A DNA stretch of 64,000 nucleotides, taken from the NCBI RefSeq assembly GCF_031581025.1, contig NZ_JAVLCA010000010.1; one strand, given 5' to 3'. Source of the stretch: Salibaculum sp031581025 (GTDB taxonomy: Bacteria; Pseudomonadota; Alphaproteobacteria; Rhodobacterales; Rhodobacteraceae). The stretch's first letter is position 1. Every line of letters starts with the position of its first letter. This document shows, in pieces, positions 55,277 to 63,626 of the stretch. The notes beneath the pieces are model-generated. The model saw only the letters and a program-made list of their open reading frames with translations. It was not told the DNA's origin and did not search any database. The translations under genes were made by a program, and so were the position numbers.

Positions 55277-55317
55277 CCTGTGCAAAGTTTGAGACTCGAT
55301 TCGAGATCGTTCACAGG
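55277..55317. promoter_or_regulatory. Nested dyads in the cytochrome upstream region
   Basis: CCTGTG (55277-55282) and CACAGG (55312-55317) enclose a CTCGA-T-TCGAG palindrome (55295-55305), about 45-85 bp before the GTG start of the cytochrome gene. A TTGAGA within it could be a -35. The symmetry suggests a regulator site; no regulator is identified. Confidence 0.3.
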
Positions 55318-55360
55318 TATCGTGAGGCCTACCGAAACTGATTCAATCAGGAGTTACCCC

Positions 55361-55834
55361 GTGAAACGCCTTGTCACCGCCTTTTCCGTTCTGACCCTCA
55401 CCGGCCTTGGCACAACTGCCATCGCCGACTCCCACGTCGACCCGGCCATTGCTGGGGCCATGAAGGCCCGCCAGGCCCATATGCAGCTTTATGCGCACAA
55501 CATCGGCCTTCTTGGCAACATGGCCCGCGATCAGATCGACTATGACGCCGAGGCGGCCAGCGCAGCAGCCTCGAACATCGCCGCGCTATCGCAGCTGGAC
55601 CAGTCCAGATACTGGCCCGAAGGGTCGGACAATTCGGTAGACGGCTCCAAGGCCCTGCCCGCCCTTTGGGACAACCTCGACGACGTGATGTCCAAGTCCG
55701 AGGATCTGGTCATGGCCGCGGCCGCGATGGAAGAGGCCGCCGGTCAGGGGCTCGGGGCGCTCAAGGGCGCCATGGGCGGGCTCGGCGAGGCCTGCGGCGC
55801 CTGCCACGAGGACTACCGCGAAAGCGACGACTGA
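55361..55834 (+). CDS. Class II c-type cytochrome (cytochrome c'/c556 type)
   Basis: A 157-residue periplasmic monohaem cytochrome. The signal peptide runs from KRLVTAFSVLTL to about IADSH (residue 23). The mature part is a four-helix bundle with a single C-terminal haem site CGACH (about residues 147-151). Start is GTG at 55361 with CAGGAG upstream. It is followed after 3 bp by a dihaem cytochrome gene, so the two probably form one electron-transfer unit. Cytochrome c' proteins bind NO or move electrons; which applies is not shown. Confidence 0.88.
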   Translation: MKRLVTAFSVLTLTGLGTTAIADSHVDPAIAGAMKARQAHMQLYAHNIGLLGNMARDQIDYDAEAASAAASNIAALSQLDQSRYWPEGSDNSVDGSKALPALWDNLDDVMSKSEDLVMAAAAMEEAAGQGLGALKGAMGGLGEACGACHEDYRESDD

Positions 55835-55837
55835 CCC

Positions 55838-56725
55838 TTGGTCGCCCGTTTAGCGAGCTGGGCGGCGGCACTGGCCGTTGCCGGGGGCGCGGTCGGTTGG
55901 TGGCTGACCGCGCCCGCGCCCCTGCCCGCGGATCACCTTGACGGCGTGACCGGCGATGCGGCGGCGGGCGAGGCGGTCTTTATCGCCGCCGGCTGCGCCT
56001 CGTGCCACACCGCGCCCGGGGCCGAGGACGACGACGGCCCGCCCGTGCTGGCCGGCGGGCAGCGCTTCGAGACCGGGTTCGGCACCTTCGTGGCGCCCAA
56101 TATCTCGACCGATCCCGACCACGGCATCGGCGGCTGGTCCGACCGGGAACTGGCCAACGCGATCCAGCGCGGCATTTCGCCCGAGGGGGCGCATTACTAC
56201 CCCGCCTTTCCCTATGCCGCCTATGCCCGGGCCGAGACGGAGGACATCGCGGACCTGATCGCCTACATGCGCACCCTGCCCGCCGATGCGACCCCCAGCC
56301 CGGACCACAAGGTCGGCTTTCCCGTCAATATCCGCCGCAGCCTTGGCGGCTGGAAGAGGCTCTTTGCCAAGGACGACTGGGTGGTGACGGGCGATCTGGA
56401 CAGCCGGGTGTCGCGCGGGCGCTACCTCGTCGAGGCGCTGGGCCATTGCGCCGAATGCCACACGCCGCGCAATGCGCTGGGCGGGCTGGACCGGGCGAAC
56501 TGGCTGGCCGGGGCGGACAACCCCGATGGCGACGGACGCATCCCCGACATCACGCCCGAGGGGCTGGGCTGGTCCGCGCCGGATATTGCGGCCTACCTCG
56601 AAAGCGGCTTCACGCCCGCGTTCGACACCGCCGGCGGCTCCATGGTGGCAGTGATCGAGAACACCAGCCGCTTGCCGGCCGAGGATCGCGAGGCGATCGC
56701 CGCCTATCTGGTGGCCTTGCCCTAG
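55838..56725 (+). CDS. Dihaem c-type cytochrome
   Basis: A 295-residue cytochrome with an uncleaved-looking N-terminal helix (about 5-27) and two class I haem domains: CASCH (about 53-57) and CAECH (about 206-210). It resembles the cytochrome subunits of membrane alcohol/aldehyde or gluconate dehydrogenases, but no dehydrogenase gene adjoins. The only fitting start is TTG at 55838, 3 bp after the previous stop, with no strong ribosome site, so translation is probably coupled. Its stop codon lies within a CTAG shared with the convergent lipA stop. Confidence 0.87.
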   Translation: MVARLASWAAALAVAGGAVGWWLTAPAPLPADHLDGVTGDAAAGEAVFIAAGCASCHTAPGAEDDDGPPVLAGGQRFETGFGTFVAPNISTDPDHGIGGWSDRELANAIQRGISPEGAHYYPAFPYAAYARAETEDIADLIAYMRTLPADATPSPDHKVGFPVNIRRSLGGWKRLFAKDDWVVTGDLDSRVSRGRYLVEALGHCAECHTPRNALGGLDRANWLAGADNPDGDGRIPDITPEGLGWSAPDIAAYLESGFTPAFDTAGGSMVAVIENTSRLPAEDREAIAAYLVALP

Positions 56726-57678
56726 ACTGCCGCCCCGCCCAGCTTCTTGAGGCGATTCTCGCGCAGACGGGCGAAATCGTCGCCGGCATGATAGCTTGAC
56801 CGGGTCAGCGGCGTGGCTGATACCATGAGGAAACCCTTGCCATAGGCGGCCTTCTCGTAGGCCGCGAATTCGTCGGGGTGGACGAAACGCGCGACGGCGT
56901 GGTGCTTGGGGCTTGGCTGCAGATACTGCCCGATGGTCAGGAAATCCACGTCGGCGCTGCGCATGTCGTCCATGACCTGCAGAACCTGCGGACGCTCTTC
57001 GCCGAGGCCCACCATAATCCCCGACTTGGTGAACATCGTGGGGTCCAGTTCCTTGACGCGCTGCAACAGGCGCAGCGAATGGAAATAGCGCGCGCCCGGG
57101 CGGACCTCCTGGTAAAGTCCCGGCACGGTTTCCAGGTTGTGGTTGAACACATCCGGTTTCGACTCGACCACGGTTTCCAGGGCCGATGGCGGGCACTTCA
57201 GGAAGTCTGGCGTCAGGATCTCGATGGTGGTGCCAGGGCTGCGCTTGCGGATCGCGCGGATGGTCATCGCGAAATGCTCCGCCCCGCCATCGTCGAGGTC
57301 ATCGCGGTCCACGCTGGTAATGACCACGTGGTTGAGGCCCAGTTTCTGCACCCCGTCGGCCACGCGGCCCGGCTCGAAGACGTCCAGATCGTCTGGGCGG
57401 CCGGTGGCCACGTTGCAGAAGGTGCAGCCGCGGGTGCAGATCTCGCCCATGATCATCATGGTGGCATGGCCCTGGGACCAGCATTCGCCCGCGTTGGGAC
57501 AGCCCGCTTCCTCGCAGACAGTCACAAGGCCATTCTCGCGCATGATCCTGTGGGTGTCCTGGTAGCCCTTGGAGGTCGGCGCCTTGACCCGGATCCAGTC
57601 CGGTTTCTTCGGCTGGGCGTTGTCGGCGCGATGCGCCTTTTCCGGGTGCCGGGATTCGGGAATGTTCAGGTCGCGCAC
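56722..57678 (-). CDS. lipA: Lipoyl synthase
   Basis: A 318-residue radical SAM enzyme that inserts two sulfurs into protein-bound octanoate. It has the auxiliary cluster cysteines CEEAGCPNAGEC (about 55-66) and the radical SAM motif CTRGCTFC (about 82-89). The C-terminal RSSYHAGDDF is the typical LipA end containing the Ser ligand. Start is GTG at 57678 with GGAGG upstream. Its stop overlaps that of the convergent cytochrome gene by 4 bp. Confidence 0.97.
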   Translation of the reverse strand: MRDLNIPESRHPEKAHRADNAQPKKPDWIRVKAPTSKGYQDTHRIMRENGLVTVCEEAGCPNAGECWSQGHATMMIMGEICTRGCTFCNVATGRPDDLDVFEPGRVADGVQKLGLNHVVITSVDRDDLDDGGAEHFAMTIRAIRKRSPGTTIEILTPDFLKCPPSALETVVESKPDVFNHNLETVPGLYQEVRPGARYFHSLRLLQRVKELDPTMFTKSGIMVGLGEERPQVLQVMDDMRSADVDFLTIGQYLQPSPKHHAVARFVHPDEFAAYEKAAYGKGFLMVSATPLTRSSYHAGDDFARLRENRLKKLGGAAV

Positions 57679-57781
57679 GTGGGCCTCCTCCAGCGTCTAT
57701 AAGCCCCTAGCTAGGCCGAACCGCCGGAAAAAGCAATGAAACCCCGTGTTGCGCGGCGTGCAAGCCTCGGGTCCGGGCCCA

Positions 57782-58816
57782 TCAGCCGTAGCGCGTGTTC
57801 AACTGCCCGGTCTGGCGGTAGTGCTCGACCAGGCGATCGAGGGCGATGCGCAACACGATCTTGCCCGACCGGGCCGACCATCCCATGCGCTGTTCTGTGG
57901 TTTCCAGCCCGTCGAGCAGGCAGCAGGTGCGGTAGACCACCTCGGCCAGCCCCGGACCCAGCGCCCCGAAGGCGGCGGCGACACGCCCCTGCACGTCGAG
58001 CCGCGGCCCCGCGCCGCCGCCCTGCCCCGTGTGCGGGCCGGTCATCATGGCTTGCCAGTCCTGGCTGACCGACTGCCCGACATGGGCGACCTCGAAATCC
58101 TCGCGCAGGCGCTCGGCGGCGCGCACCATCTCGGGCGTCAGGAAGGGTTCGCCGAACTTGTCCTTGCGCCGGGCCAGGGCCCGCACCGGGCTGTCGGCGG
58201 CGGCCAGCCGGGTGCTTCGCAGGCGGGTTTCTTCCTCGGGCCCCGTGGCGCCGCCGGGGGCATGGGCAAAGGGGGTCTGGGCCTCGGCCATCTCGCGGGC
58301 GCGGTTTTCCGAGCGCGCGATCAGGTCGCGCAGTGCCGCCCGCCCGGTGTGGGACATCCGGTAGCGCACAACACGCCCCCCCCCCAGCGCCCCGGCATCG
58401 ACAAAATCGCGCAGCACCAGCGCCCGGGCCACCCGCAGATCCAGTGGCGCGCTGTGTTCGGGACTGTCGCCCGCCGCATCGCGCACGATGACCCCACGCC
58501 CCATGTCCGGGGCCACGGCCAATAGCGCCCCCGGCTCGGCCAAGCGGCGCAGGGCCTGCAGCTGTTCCAGGTTCGAGACCGCCGCCGCGCCCCCGGCCCC
58601 TTCCGAGGCCAGCACCCGCAGCGCCTCATCGATGAGCGGGTCCTCGCGGCGCTGTTCGACCCGGCGCACCTGGCGCATGATGGTCGAGGCGTGGCAGTCC
58701 GCGCGACGTGCCAGCGCGCGGATGGACTGGCCATAAACGGTGTGCAGCAGGTAGTGCCGTACGTGGTCCGGCACCCAGGTCGGCATCGAGACCGACGACT
58801 TGTGTTCAAATGACAT
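57782..58816 (-). CDS. DUF6456 domain-containing helix-turn-helix protein
   Basis: A 344-residue alphaproteobacteria-specific protein. A helix-turn-helix near the N-terminus (about 28-50, SIRALARRADCHASTIMRQV) is followed by a variable middle with a possible second winged region (ALVLRDFVDAG to YRMSHTGRAALRDL), and a C-terminal DUF6456 domain (about 230-344, FLTPEMVRAAERLREDFE). It probably binds DNA, but targets are unknown. ATG at 58816 is the family start. It is divergent from the DUF6477 gene across a 213-bp region with candidate CtrA and DnaA sites. Confidence 0.83.
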   Translation of the reverse strand: MSFEHKSSVSMPTWVPDHVRHYLLHTVYGQSIRALARRADCHASTIMRQVRRVEQRREDPLIDEALRVLASEGAGGAAAVSNLEQLQALRRLAEPGALLAVAPDMGRGVIVRDAAGDSPEHSAPLDLRVARALVLRDFVDAGALGGGRVVRYRMSHTGRAALRDLIARSENRAREMAEAQTPFAHAPGGATGPEEETRLRSTRLAAADSPVRALARRKDKFGEPFLTPEMVRAAERLREDFEVAHVGQSVSQDWQAMMTGPHTGQGGGAGPRLDVQGRVAAAFGALGPGLAEVVYRTCCLLDGLETTEQRMGWSARSGKIVLRIALDRLVEHYRQTGQLNTRYG

Positions 58817-58900
58817 TGTCCGTTCCCATCCTCGCCGCGCTGTCAGCGCGGCCAATCCGGCCCATTCCCCACCCAGGACACCGCTTCTCTGTCGGAAACA

Positions 58901-58947
58901 TTGTCCACAGAAGAAACCATAGTTTCCAATTGGTAAACGTTGGTTAA
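58901..58947. promoter_or_regulatory. Candidate DnaA box and CtrA site
   Basis: TTGTCCACA (58901-58909) differs from a DnaA box by one base. GTAA-N7-TTAA (58933-58947) differs by one base from the CtrA consensus. They lie 24 bp apart in an AT-richer intergenic stretch between two divergent genes. Both assignments are by consensus only. Confidence 0.35.
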
Positions 58948-59029
58948 GGGGCCGTTCGCCGATTTTTATCACACGCAACACACGCTCGGGTTGTGGTACA
59001 AGTGGCATGAAACAAACCGGGAGTCCGTC

Positions 59030-59344
59030 ATGGAAGATGTCCTGACACGCGTTTCACGTCTCGAAAGGCCGCAAATTCTGGTGCAGACCGCGCGCCTTGG
59101 GTTAACGGAGTATTGCCGCGACCGCCATCTGCGGCGGTTGCTGAAGACCGACACGCCACCGCAAGCAAGCGATGCGGTGATCCGGCTACTGGACATGGAG
59201 GCGGCTCTGGACAGCCAGCGCCAGCAGGACCGCGCGGCCTATTCCATAGCCCGGCACGTGGGGGTGCTGATCGCGCTGATGTCCGAGGCAGCCACCCTGC
59301 GGGCGATCCGCAAATCGCGCCGCAGGCTGGCGCCCATGGGCTGA
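59030..59344 (+). CDS. DUF6477 family protein
   Basis: A 104-residue, all-helical, strongly basic protein: DVLTRVSRLERPQILVQTARLG near the start and YSIARHVGVLIALMSEA near the end match the small Rhodobacterales family DUF6477. Function is unknown. GGGAG precedes the ATG at 59030; the frame could extend to 58940 but that part covers the promoter region. It is divergent from the DUF6456 gene and its stop lies 4 bp from the stop of the convergent MttB-type gene. Confidence 0.75.
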   Translation: MEDVLTRVSRLERPQILVQTARLGLTEYCRDRHLRRLLKTDTPPQASDAVIRLLDMEAALDSQRQQDRAAYSIARHVGVLIALMSEAATLRAIRKSRRRLAPMG

Positions 59345-59348
59345 GAGA

Positions 59349-60902
59349 TCAGCCGAAGGCGTCGGGCATGCTGGCCTTCTTCTCGGCCACATAGGTGTTG
59401 AGGGCCTCGTTGATGGCCGGGTCGAGGGCGGGCTGCTGGTAGTCGGCCAGCAGCTTCTCGACCCGCAGCTTGGCCAGTTGGCGGGTGTCGCGCCCGCCTT
59501 CCTCGTCCCAAGTCTCGAAGGGTTTGTAGTCCAGCAGATCAGAGCGCCAGAAGGCACTTTTGAAATTCGCCTGTGTATGGGCGCAGCCAAGGTAATGACC
59601 GCCCGGACCCACTTCCCGCAGCGCGTCCATGGCCTGGGCGTTCTCGTCGATCTGGACGCCGCTGGCGATGCCGTGCAGCGCCCCTAACTGGTCGGCATCC
59701 ATCACGAATTTCTCGAAATCGGCGACCAGACCGCCCTCCAGCCAGCCGCAGGAGTGCAGCATGAAGTTGACCCCGGCCAGAAGCCCCACATTCAGGCTGT
59801 TGGCGGTTTCATAGCCGGCCTGTGCATCAGGCAGCTTGGAGCCGTTGAACGACCCCGCCGAGCGGTAGGGCAGCCCCAGCCGCCGCGCCAGTTGCCCCGC
59901 CCCGTAGGTGATCTTGGCGGCCTCGGGGGTGCCGAAGGTGGGCGCGCCCGAGTTCATGTCGATCGAGGTCACGAAGGTGCCGAAGATCGCCGGGGCGCCG
60001 GGCCGGATCATCTGGCTGTAGGCGACGCCGGCCAGGACCTCGGCCAGAACCTGGGTCAGCGTGCCGGCCACCGTGACCGGTGCCATGGCCCCACCGACGA
60101 TGAAGGGGCTGATGATCGCGGCCTGGTTCTTGGCGGCATAGGCTTCCAGCGCGCCCATCATCGTCGCATCAAAAGTCAGCGGCGAGTTGATGTTGATCAG
60201 CGAGGTCAGAACCGTGTTCTGGTCGACGAAATCCCGGCCAAACAGGATCTCGGCCATCTCGATGCTGTCGCGCGCCCGGTCGGGATCGGTGACGGAGCCC
60301 ATGAAAGGCTTGTCCGACAGGGTCATATGCGCCAGCAGCATGTCGAGGTGGCGCTTGTTCACCGCCACGTCGGTGGGTTCGCAGACCGTCCCGCCCGAGT
60401 GGTGCAGCCACTTGGACATATAGGCCAGCTTCACGAATTTCTGGAAATCCTCCATCGTGGCATAGCGGCGGCCACCGTCGACGTCGCGCACGAAGGGCGG
60501 GCCATAGACCGGCGCCAGCACCAGGTTGCGCCCGCCGATCACCACGTTGCGCTCGGGGTTGCGGGCGTGCTGGGTGAATTCCGAGGGCGCGGTCTTGATC
60601 AACTCGCGCGCCAGCCCCCGGGGAATGCGCACCCGCTCGCCGGTGACCTCGGCGCCGACGGCCTTCCAGCGCTCCAGCGCCTGCGGGTTGTCGACGAAGG
60701 CGACGCCGATCTCCTCGAGGATCTGCTCGGCATTGGCCTCGATCACCGCGATGGCCTCTTCCGTGAGAACCTCGAAGTTGGGCACGTTGCGCTCGATGTA
60801 CTTCGCCGTCTCGAAACTGACCGCCGAGCGTTGCGCCCGCCGCGCGGCCCCGCCGCCGCCGCGGCCCCTGCGCCCTGCCTGTGCCGTGCTTGCTTCGCTC
60901 AT
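59349..60902 (-). CDS. MttB-family (trimethylamine methyltransferase-like) protein without pyrrolysine
   Basis: A 517-residue TIM-barrel protein of the MttB superfamily. Recognisable stretches are LILEEIGVAFVDNPQAL-like QILEEIGVAF (about 61-70), KWLHHSGGTVCEPTD (about 171-185) and LHSCGWLEGGLV. There is no in-frame TAG, so it is a non-pyrrolysine member like MtgB/MtpB/MtcB, which demethylate quaternary amines such as glycine betaine, proline betaine or carnitine to a corrinoid protein. No corrinoid protein or reactivase gene adjoins. The N-terminus is low-complexity Gly/Arg. It is divergent from guaA. Confidence 0.9.
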   Translation of the reverse strand: MSEASTAQAGRRGRGGGGAARRAQRSAVSFETAKYIERNVPNFEVLTEEAIAVIEANAEQILEEIGVAFVDNPQALERWKAVGAEVTGERVRIPRGLARELIKTAPSEFTQHARNPERNVVIGGRNLVLAPVYGPPFVRDVDGGRRYATMEDFQKFVKLAYMSKWLHHSGGTVCEPTDVAVNKRHLDMLLAHMTLSDKPFMGSVTDPDRARDSIEMAEILFGRDFVDQNTVLTSLININSPLTFDATMMGALEAYAAKNQAAIISPFIVGGAMAPVTVAGTLTQVLAEVLAGVAYSQMIRPGAPAIFGTFVTSIDMNSGAPTFGTPEAAKITYGAGQLARRLGLPYRSAGSFNGSKLPDAQAGYETANSLNVGLLAGVNFMLHSCGWLEGGLVADFEKFVMDADQLGALHGIASGVQIDENAQAMDALREVGPGGHYLGCAHTQANFKSAFWRSDLLDYKPFETWDEEGGRDTRQLAKLRVEKLLADYQQPALDPAINEALNTYVAEKKASMPDAFG

Positions 60903-61007
60903 GCCGCGACTCCCTCGTCTCGATGCCTTGCCCAGGTGATAGCCCCACACGCGGCGGCGATGGATCGGATTTGCGCCCTTTTGGGTGCGAAAGCGACATG
61001 CGCGCGC

Positions 61008-61036
61008 TTGCATGGGTCAGGCTTCCGGCTTAACTG
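61008..61036 (+). promoter_or_regulatory. Possible promoter of guaA
   Basis: TTGCAT (61008-61013) and TAACTG (61031-61036) are spaced 17 bp. The -10 ends 5 bp before the guaA ATG, so the transcript would start at or within the start codon. No ribosome-binding site lies before the ATG. Confidence 0.45.
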
Positions 61037-61041
61037 GCGCC

Positions 61042-62616
61042 ATGCAAAGCCACAACCACGACCGCCTTCTCATCATCGATTTCGGCAGCCAGGTCACGCA
61101 GTTGATCGCGCGGCGGCTGCGGGAGTTGAATGTCTATTGCGAGATTCACCCCTTTCAGGCCGTCACCGAGGCCTTCCTTGACGCCTTCGCGCCGCGGGCC
61201 GTGATCTTCTCGGGCGGGCCGGATTCGGTCATGCGCGCGGGCAGCCCACGGCCGCCGCGCAAGGTCTACGACCTGGGCGTGCCGATCCTGGGGATCTGCT
61301 ATGGCCAGCAGGTGATGATGCAGGACCTAGGCGGCACCGTCGAGGCCGGCGAGGATGCCACCGCCGAGTTCGGCCGCGCCTGGGTCACCCCCGCCGAAGG
61401 CGCGCGGCCCGATTTCCTCAACGGCTGGTTCATGGACGGCTCGGGGCGCGAACAGGTCTGGATGAGCCATGGCGACCATGTCTCGAAACTGGCCCCGGGC
61501 TTCGAGGTGCTGGGCACCTCGCCCGGCGCGCCCTTCGCCATCACCGCCGACCTGACCCGCCGGTTCTACGCGGTGCAGTTCCACCCCGAGGTGCATCACA
61601 CCCCCAACGGCAAGACCCTCTACGAGAACTTCATCCGCGACGCGGGCTTCAAGGGCGACTGGACCATGGACGCCTACCGCGAAGAGGCCGTGGCCAAGAT
61701 CCGCGCCCAGGTGGGCGACAGCAAGGTGATCTGCGGGCTGTCGGGCGGTGTGGACAGTTCCGTCGCCGCCGTGTTGCTGCACGAGGCCATCGGCGACCAG
61801 CTCACCTGCGTCTTCGTGGATCACGGGCTGCTGCGCCAGGGCGAGGCCGACGAGGTCGTCACCATGTTCCGCGATCACTACAACATCCCGCTGATCCATG
61901 CCGACGAGGCCGAGCTGTTCCTGGGCGAGCTTGACGGTGTTTCCGATCCGGAAATAAAGCGCAAGATCATCGGGCGTCTGTTCATTGATGTTTTCCAGAA
62001 ATACGCCGGCGACATCGCGGGCGCGGATTTCCTCGCCCAGGGCACGCTCTATCCCGATGTCATCGAATCGGTCAGCTTTTCCGGCGGGCCGAGCGTGACG
62101 ATCAAGTCGCATCACAACGTGGGCGGGCTGCCCGACAAGATGGGCCTGAAACTGGTCGAGCCGCTGCGCGAGCTGTTCAAGGACGAGGTCCGCGCGCTTG
62201 GTCAGGAGCTGGGCCTGCCGGCCTCGTTCATCGGCCGCCACCCCTTTCCCGGGCCGGGCCTGGCCATCCGCTGCCCCGGCGAGATCACCCGCGACAAGCT
62301 GGAGATCCTGCGCAAGGCCGATGCCGTCTATATCGACCAGATCCGCAAGCACGGGCTTTATGACGAGATCTGGCAGGCCTATGTCGCGATCCTGCCCGTG
62401 CGCACCGTGGGCGTCATGGGCGACGGGCGCACCTACGATTATGCCTGCGCCCTGCGCGCGGTGACATCGGTGGACGGCATGACCGCCGATTACTACCCCT
62501 TCAGCCATGACTTTCTGGGCGAGACCGCGACCCGCATCATCAATGAGGTCAAGGGCATCAACCGCGTCACCTATGACGTGACCTCCAAGCCCCCGGGCAC
62601 CATCGAGTGGGAATGA
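61042..62616 (+). CDS. guaA: GMP synthase (glutamine-hydrolysing)
   Basis: A 524-residue enzyme that aminates XMP to GMP. The N-terminal class I glutamine amidotransferase has the nucleophile Cys in GICYGQQ (about residue 86) and the HPEVHHT His-Glu pair (about 179-181). The ATP pyrophosphatase domain has the P-loop SGGVDSSVAA (about 234-243) and RHPFPGPGLAIRC. It ends TIEWE, as GMP synthases do. The start at 61042 lacks a ribosome site. The stop overlaps the EamA transporter start by 4 bp. Confidence 0.98.
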   Translation: MQSHNHDRLLIIDFGSQVTQLIARRLRELNVYCEIHPFQAVTEAFLDAFAPRAVIFSGGPDSVMRAGSPRPPRKVYDLGVPILGICYGQQVMMQDLGGTVEAGEDATAEFGRAWVTPAEGARPDFLNGWFMDGSGREQVWMSHGDHVSKLAPGFEVLGTSPGAPFAITADLTRRFYAVQFHPEVHHTPNGKTLYENFIRDAGFKGDWTMDAYREEAVAKIRAQVGDSKVICGLSGGVDSSVAAVLLHEAIGDQLTCVFVDHGLLRQGEADEVVTMFRDHYNIPLIHADEAELFLGELDGVSDPEIKRKIIGRLFIDVFQKYAGDIAGADFLAQGTLYPDVIESVSFSGGPSVTIKSHHNVGGLPDKMGLKLVEPLRELFKDEVRALGQELGLPASFIGRHPFPGPGLAIRCPGEITRDKLEILRKADAVYIDQIRKHGLYDEIWQAYVAILPVRTVGVMGDGRTYDYACALRAVTSVDGMTADYYPFSHDFLGETATRIINEVKGINRVTYDVTSKPPGTIEWE

Positions 62617-63521
62617 CCCCCACGTCGCCCCCTTTGCCCGATGCCGTCCGTGCGGCGTTCTGGATGACGGGCGCCATCGCGTCCTTCACCTCGATGGCCG
62701 TGGCCGGGCGCGCGGTCAGCTTCGAACTCGATACCTTCGAGATCATGCTCTACCGCTCGGTCGTGGGCATGGTGCTGGTGCTGCTGGTGGCCAGCGCGGC
62801 GGGCACGCGGGGGCAGATCAGCACCGAGCGGCTGGGCCTGCACGGGCTGCGCAACGTGGCGCATTTCGCGGGTCAGAACCTGTGGTTTTTCGCGATTTCT
62901 GCGATCCCGCTGGCGCAGGTCTTCGCGCTGGAGTTCACCTCGCCCATCTGGGTGATCCTGCTGGCCCCGCTGGTGCTGGGCGAACGGATCACGCGCACCG
63001 GGGCGCTGGCCGCCGCCATCGGCTTTGCCGGGGTGCTGATCGTGACCCGGCCCGGGATCTCGGCGCTGGACCTGGGCCATCTGGCCGCCGCGGGGGCCGC
63101 CGTGGGCTTTGCCCTGTCGGCGCTGTTCACCCGGCGGCTGACGCGGGGGACGACGATCACCGGCATCCTGTTCTGGTTGACAGCGATGCAGCTGGTGCTG
63201 GGCCTGGTCTGTGCCGGGCTGGACGGTGACATCGCCCGGCCCTCGCCCGCCAGCCTGCCCTGGCTGGTGCTGATCGGCTGTGCGGGCCTGGTCGCGCATT
63301 TCTGCCTGACCACGGCACTGTCCATCGCGCCGGCGGCGGTGGTCATGCCCATCGACTTCGTCCGCCTGCCGGTGATCGCCCTGGTCGGGGCGCTGGTCTA
63401 CGCCGAGGCGCTCGATCCCTTCGTGTTTCTTGGCGCGATCTTCATCTTTGCGGGCAATTACCTGAACATCACGCGCGGCCAGGCCCGGCCGGTCGTGCGC
63501 GGGGCAGCCGTGCCGAAGTGA
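62613..63521 (+). CDS. EamA-family (DMT superfamily) transporter
   Basis: A 302-residue inner-membrane carrier with about ten hydrophobic helices in two EamA repeats. Repeat 1 has MLYRSVVGMVLVLLV and EFTSPIWVILLAPLVLGER; repeat 2 has PIDFVRLPVIALVGALVYAE. Members export amino acids, nucleosides or other metabolites; substrate unknown. ATG at 62613 overlaps the guaA stop by 4 bp; a GTG two codons earlier is less likely. Coupling to guaA is probably positional. Confidence 0.9.
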   Translation: MTPTSPPLPDAVRAAFWMTGAIASFTSMAVAGRAVSFELDTFEIMLYRSVVGMVLVLLVASAAGTRGQISTERLGLHGLRNVAHFAGQNLWFFAISAIPLAQVFALEFTSPIWVILLAPLVLGERITRTGALAAAIGFAGVLIVTRPGISALDLGHLAAAGAAVGFALSALFTRRLTRGTTITGILFWLTAMQLVLGLVCAGLDGDIARPSPASLPWLVLIGCAGLVAHFCLTTALSIAPAAVVMPIDFVRLPVIALVGALVYAEALDPFVFLGAIFIFAGNYLNITRGQARPVVRGAAVPK

Positions 63522-63542
63522 CGCTGCGACGCCCTATCAATC

Positions 63543-63589
63543 TGACGTGGCGTCAATAATTGACCCCGCGCCCCGGCCCTTTCTAGGGT
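63543..63589 (+). promoter_or_regulatory. Promoter and dyad upstream of the FadL-type gene
   Basis: TGACG-TGG-CGTCA (63543-63555) lies directly upstream of TTGACC (63560-63565) and TAGGGT (63584-63589, spacer 18; CTAGGG with spacer 17 is the alternative). The leader would be about 30-35 nt. The dyad position just upstream of the -35 suits an activator or repressor. Confidence 0.5.
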
Positions 63590-63626
63590 TCACCTGAGGA
63601 GAAACACCACTTCAGGGATGAGGGAC

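Noticed and set aside
59349..60902. Pyrrolysine-containing trimethylamine methyltransferase
   Set aside because: The frame has no internal TAG, and no pyl genes are in the window.
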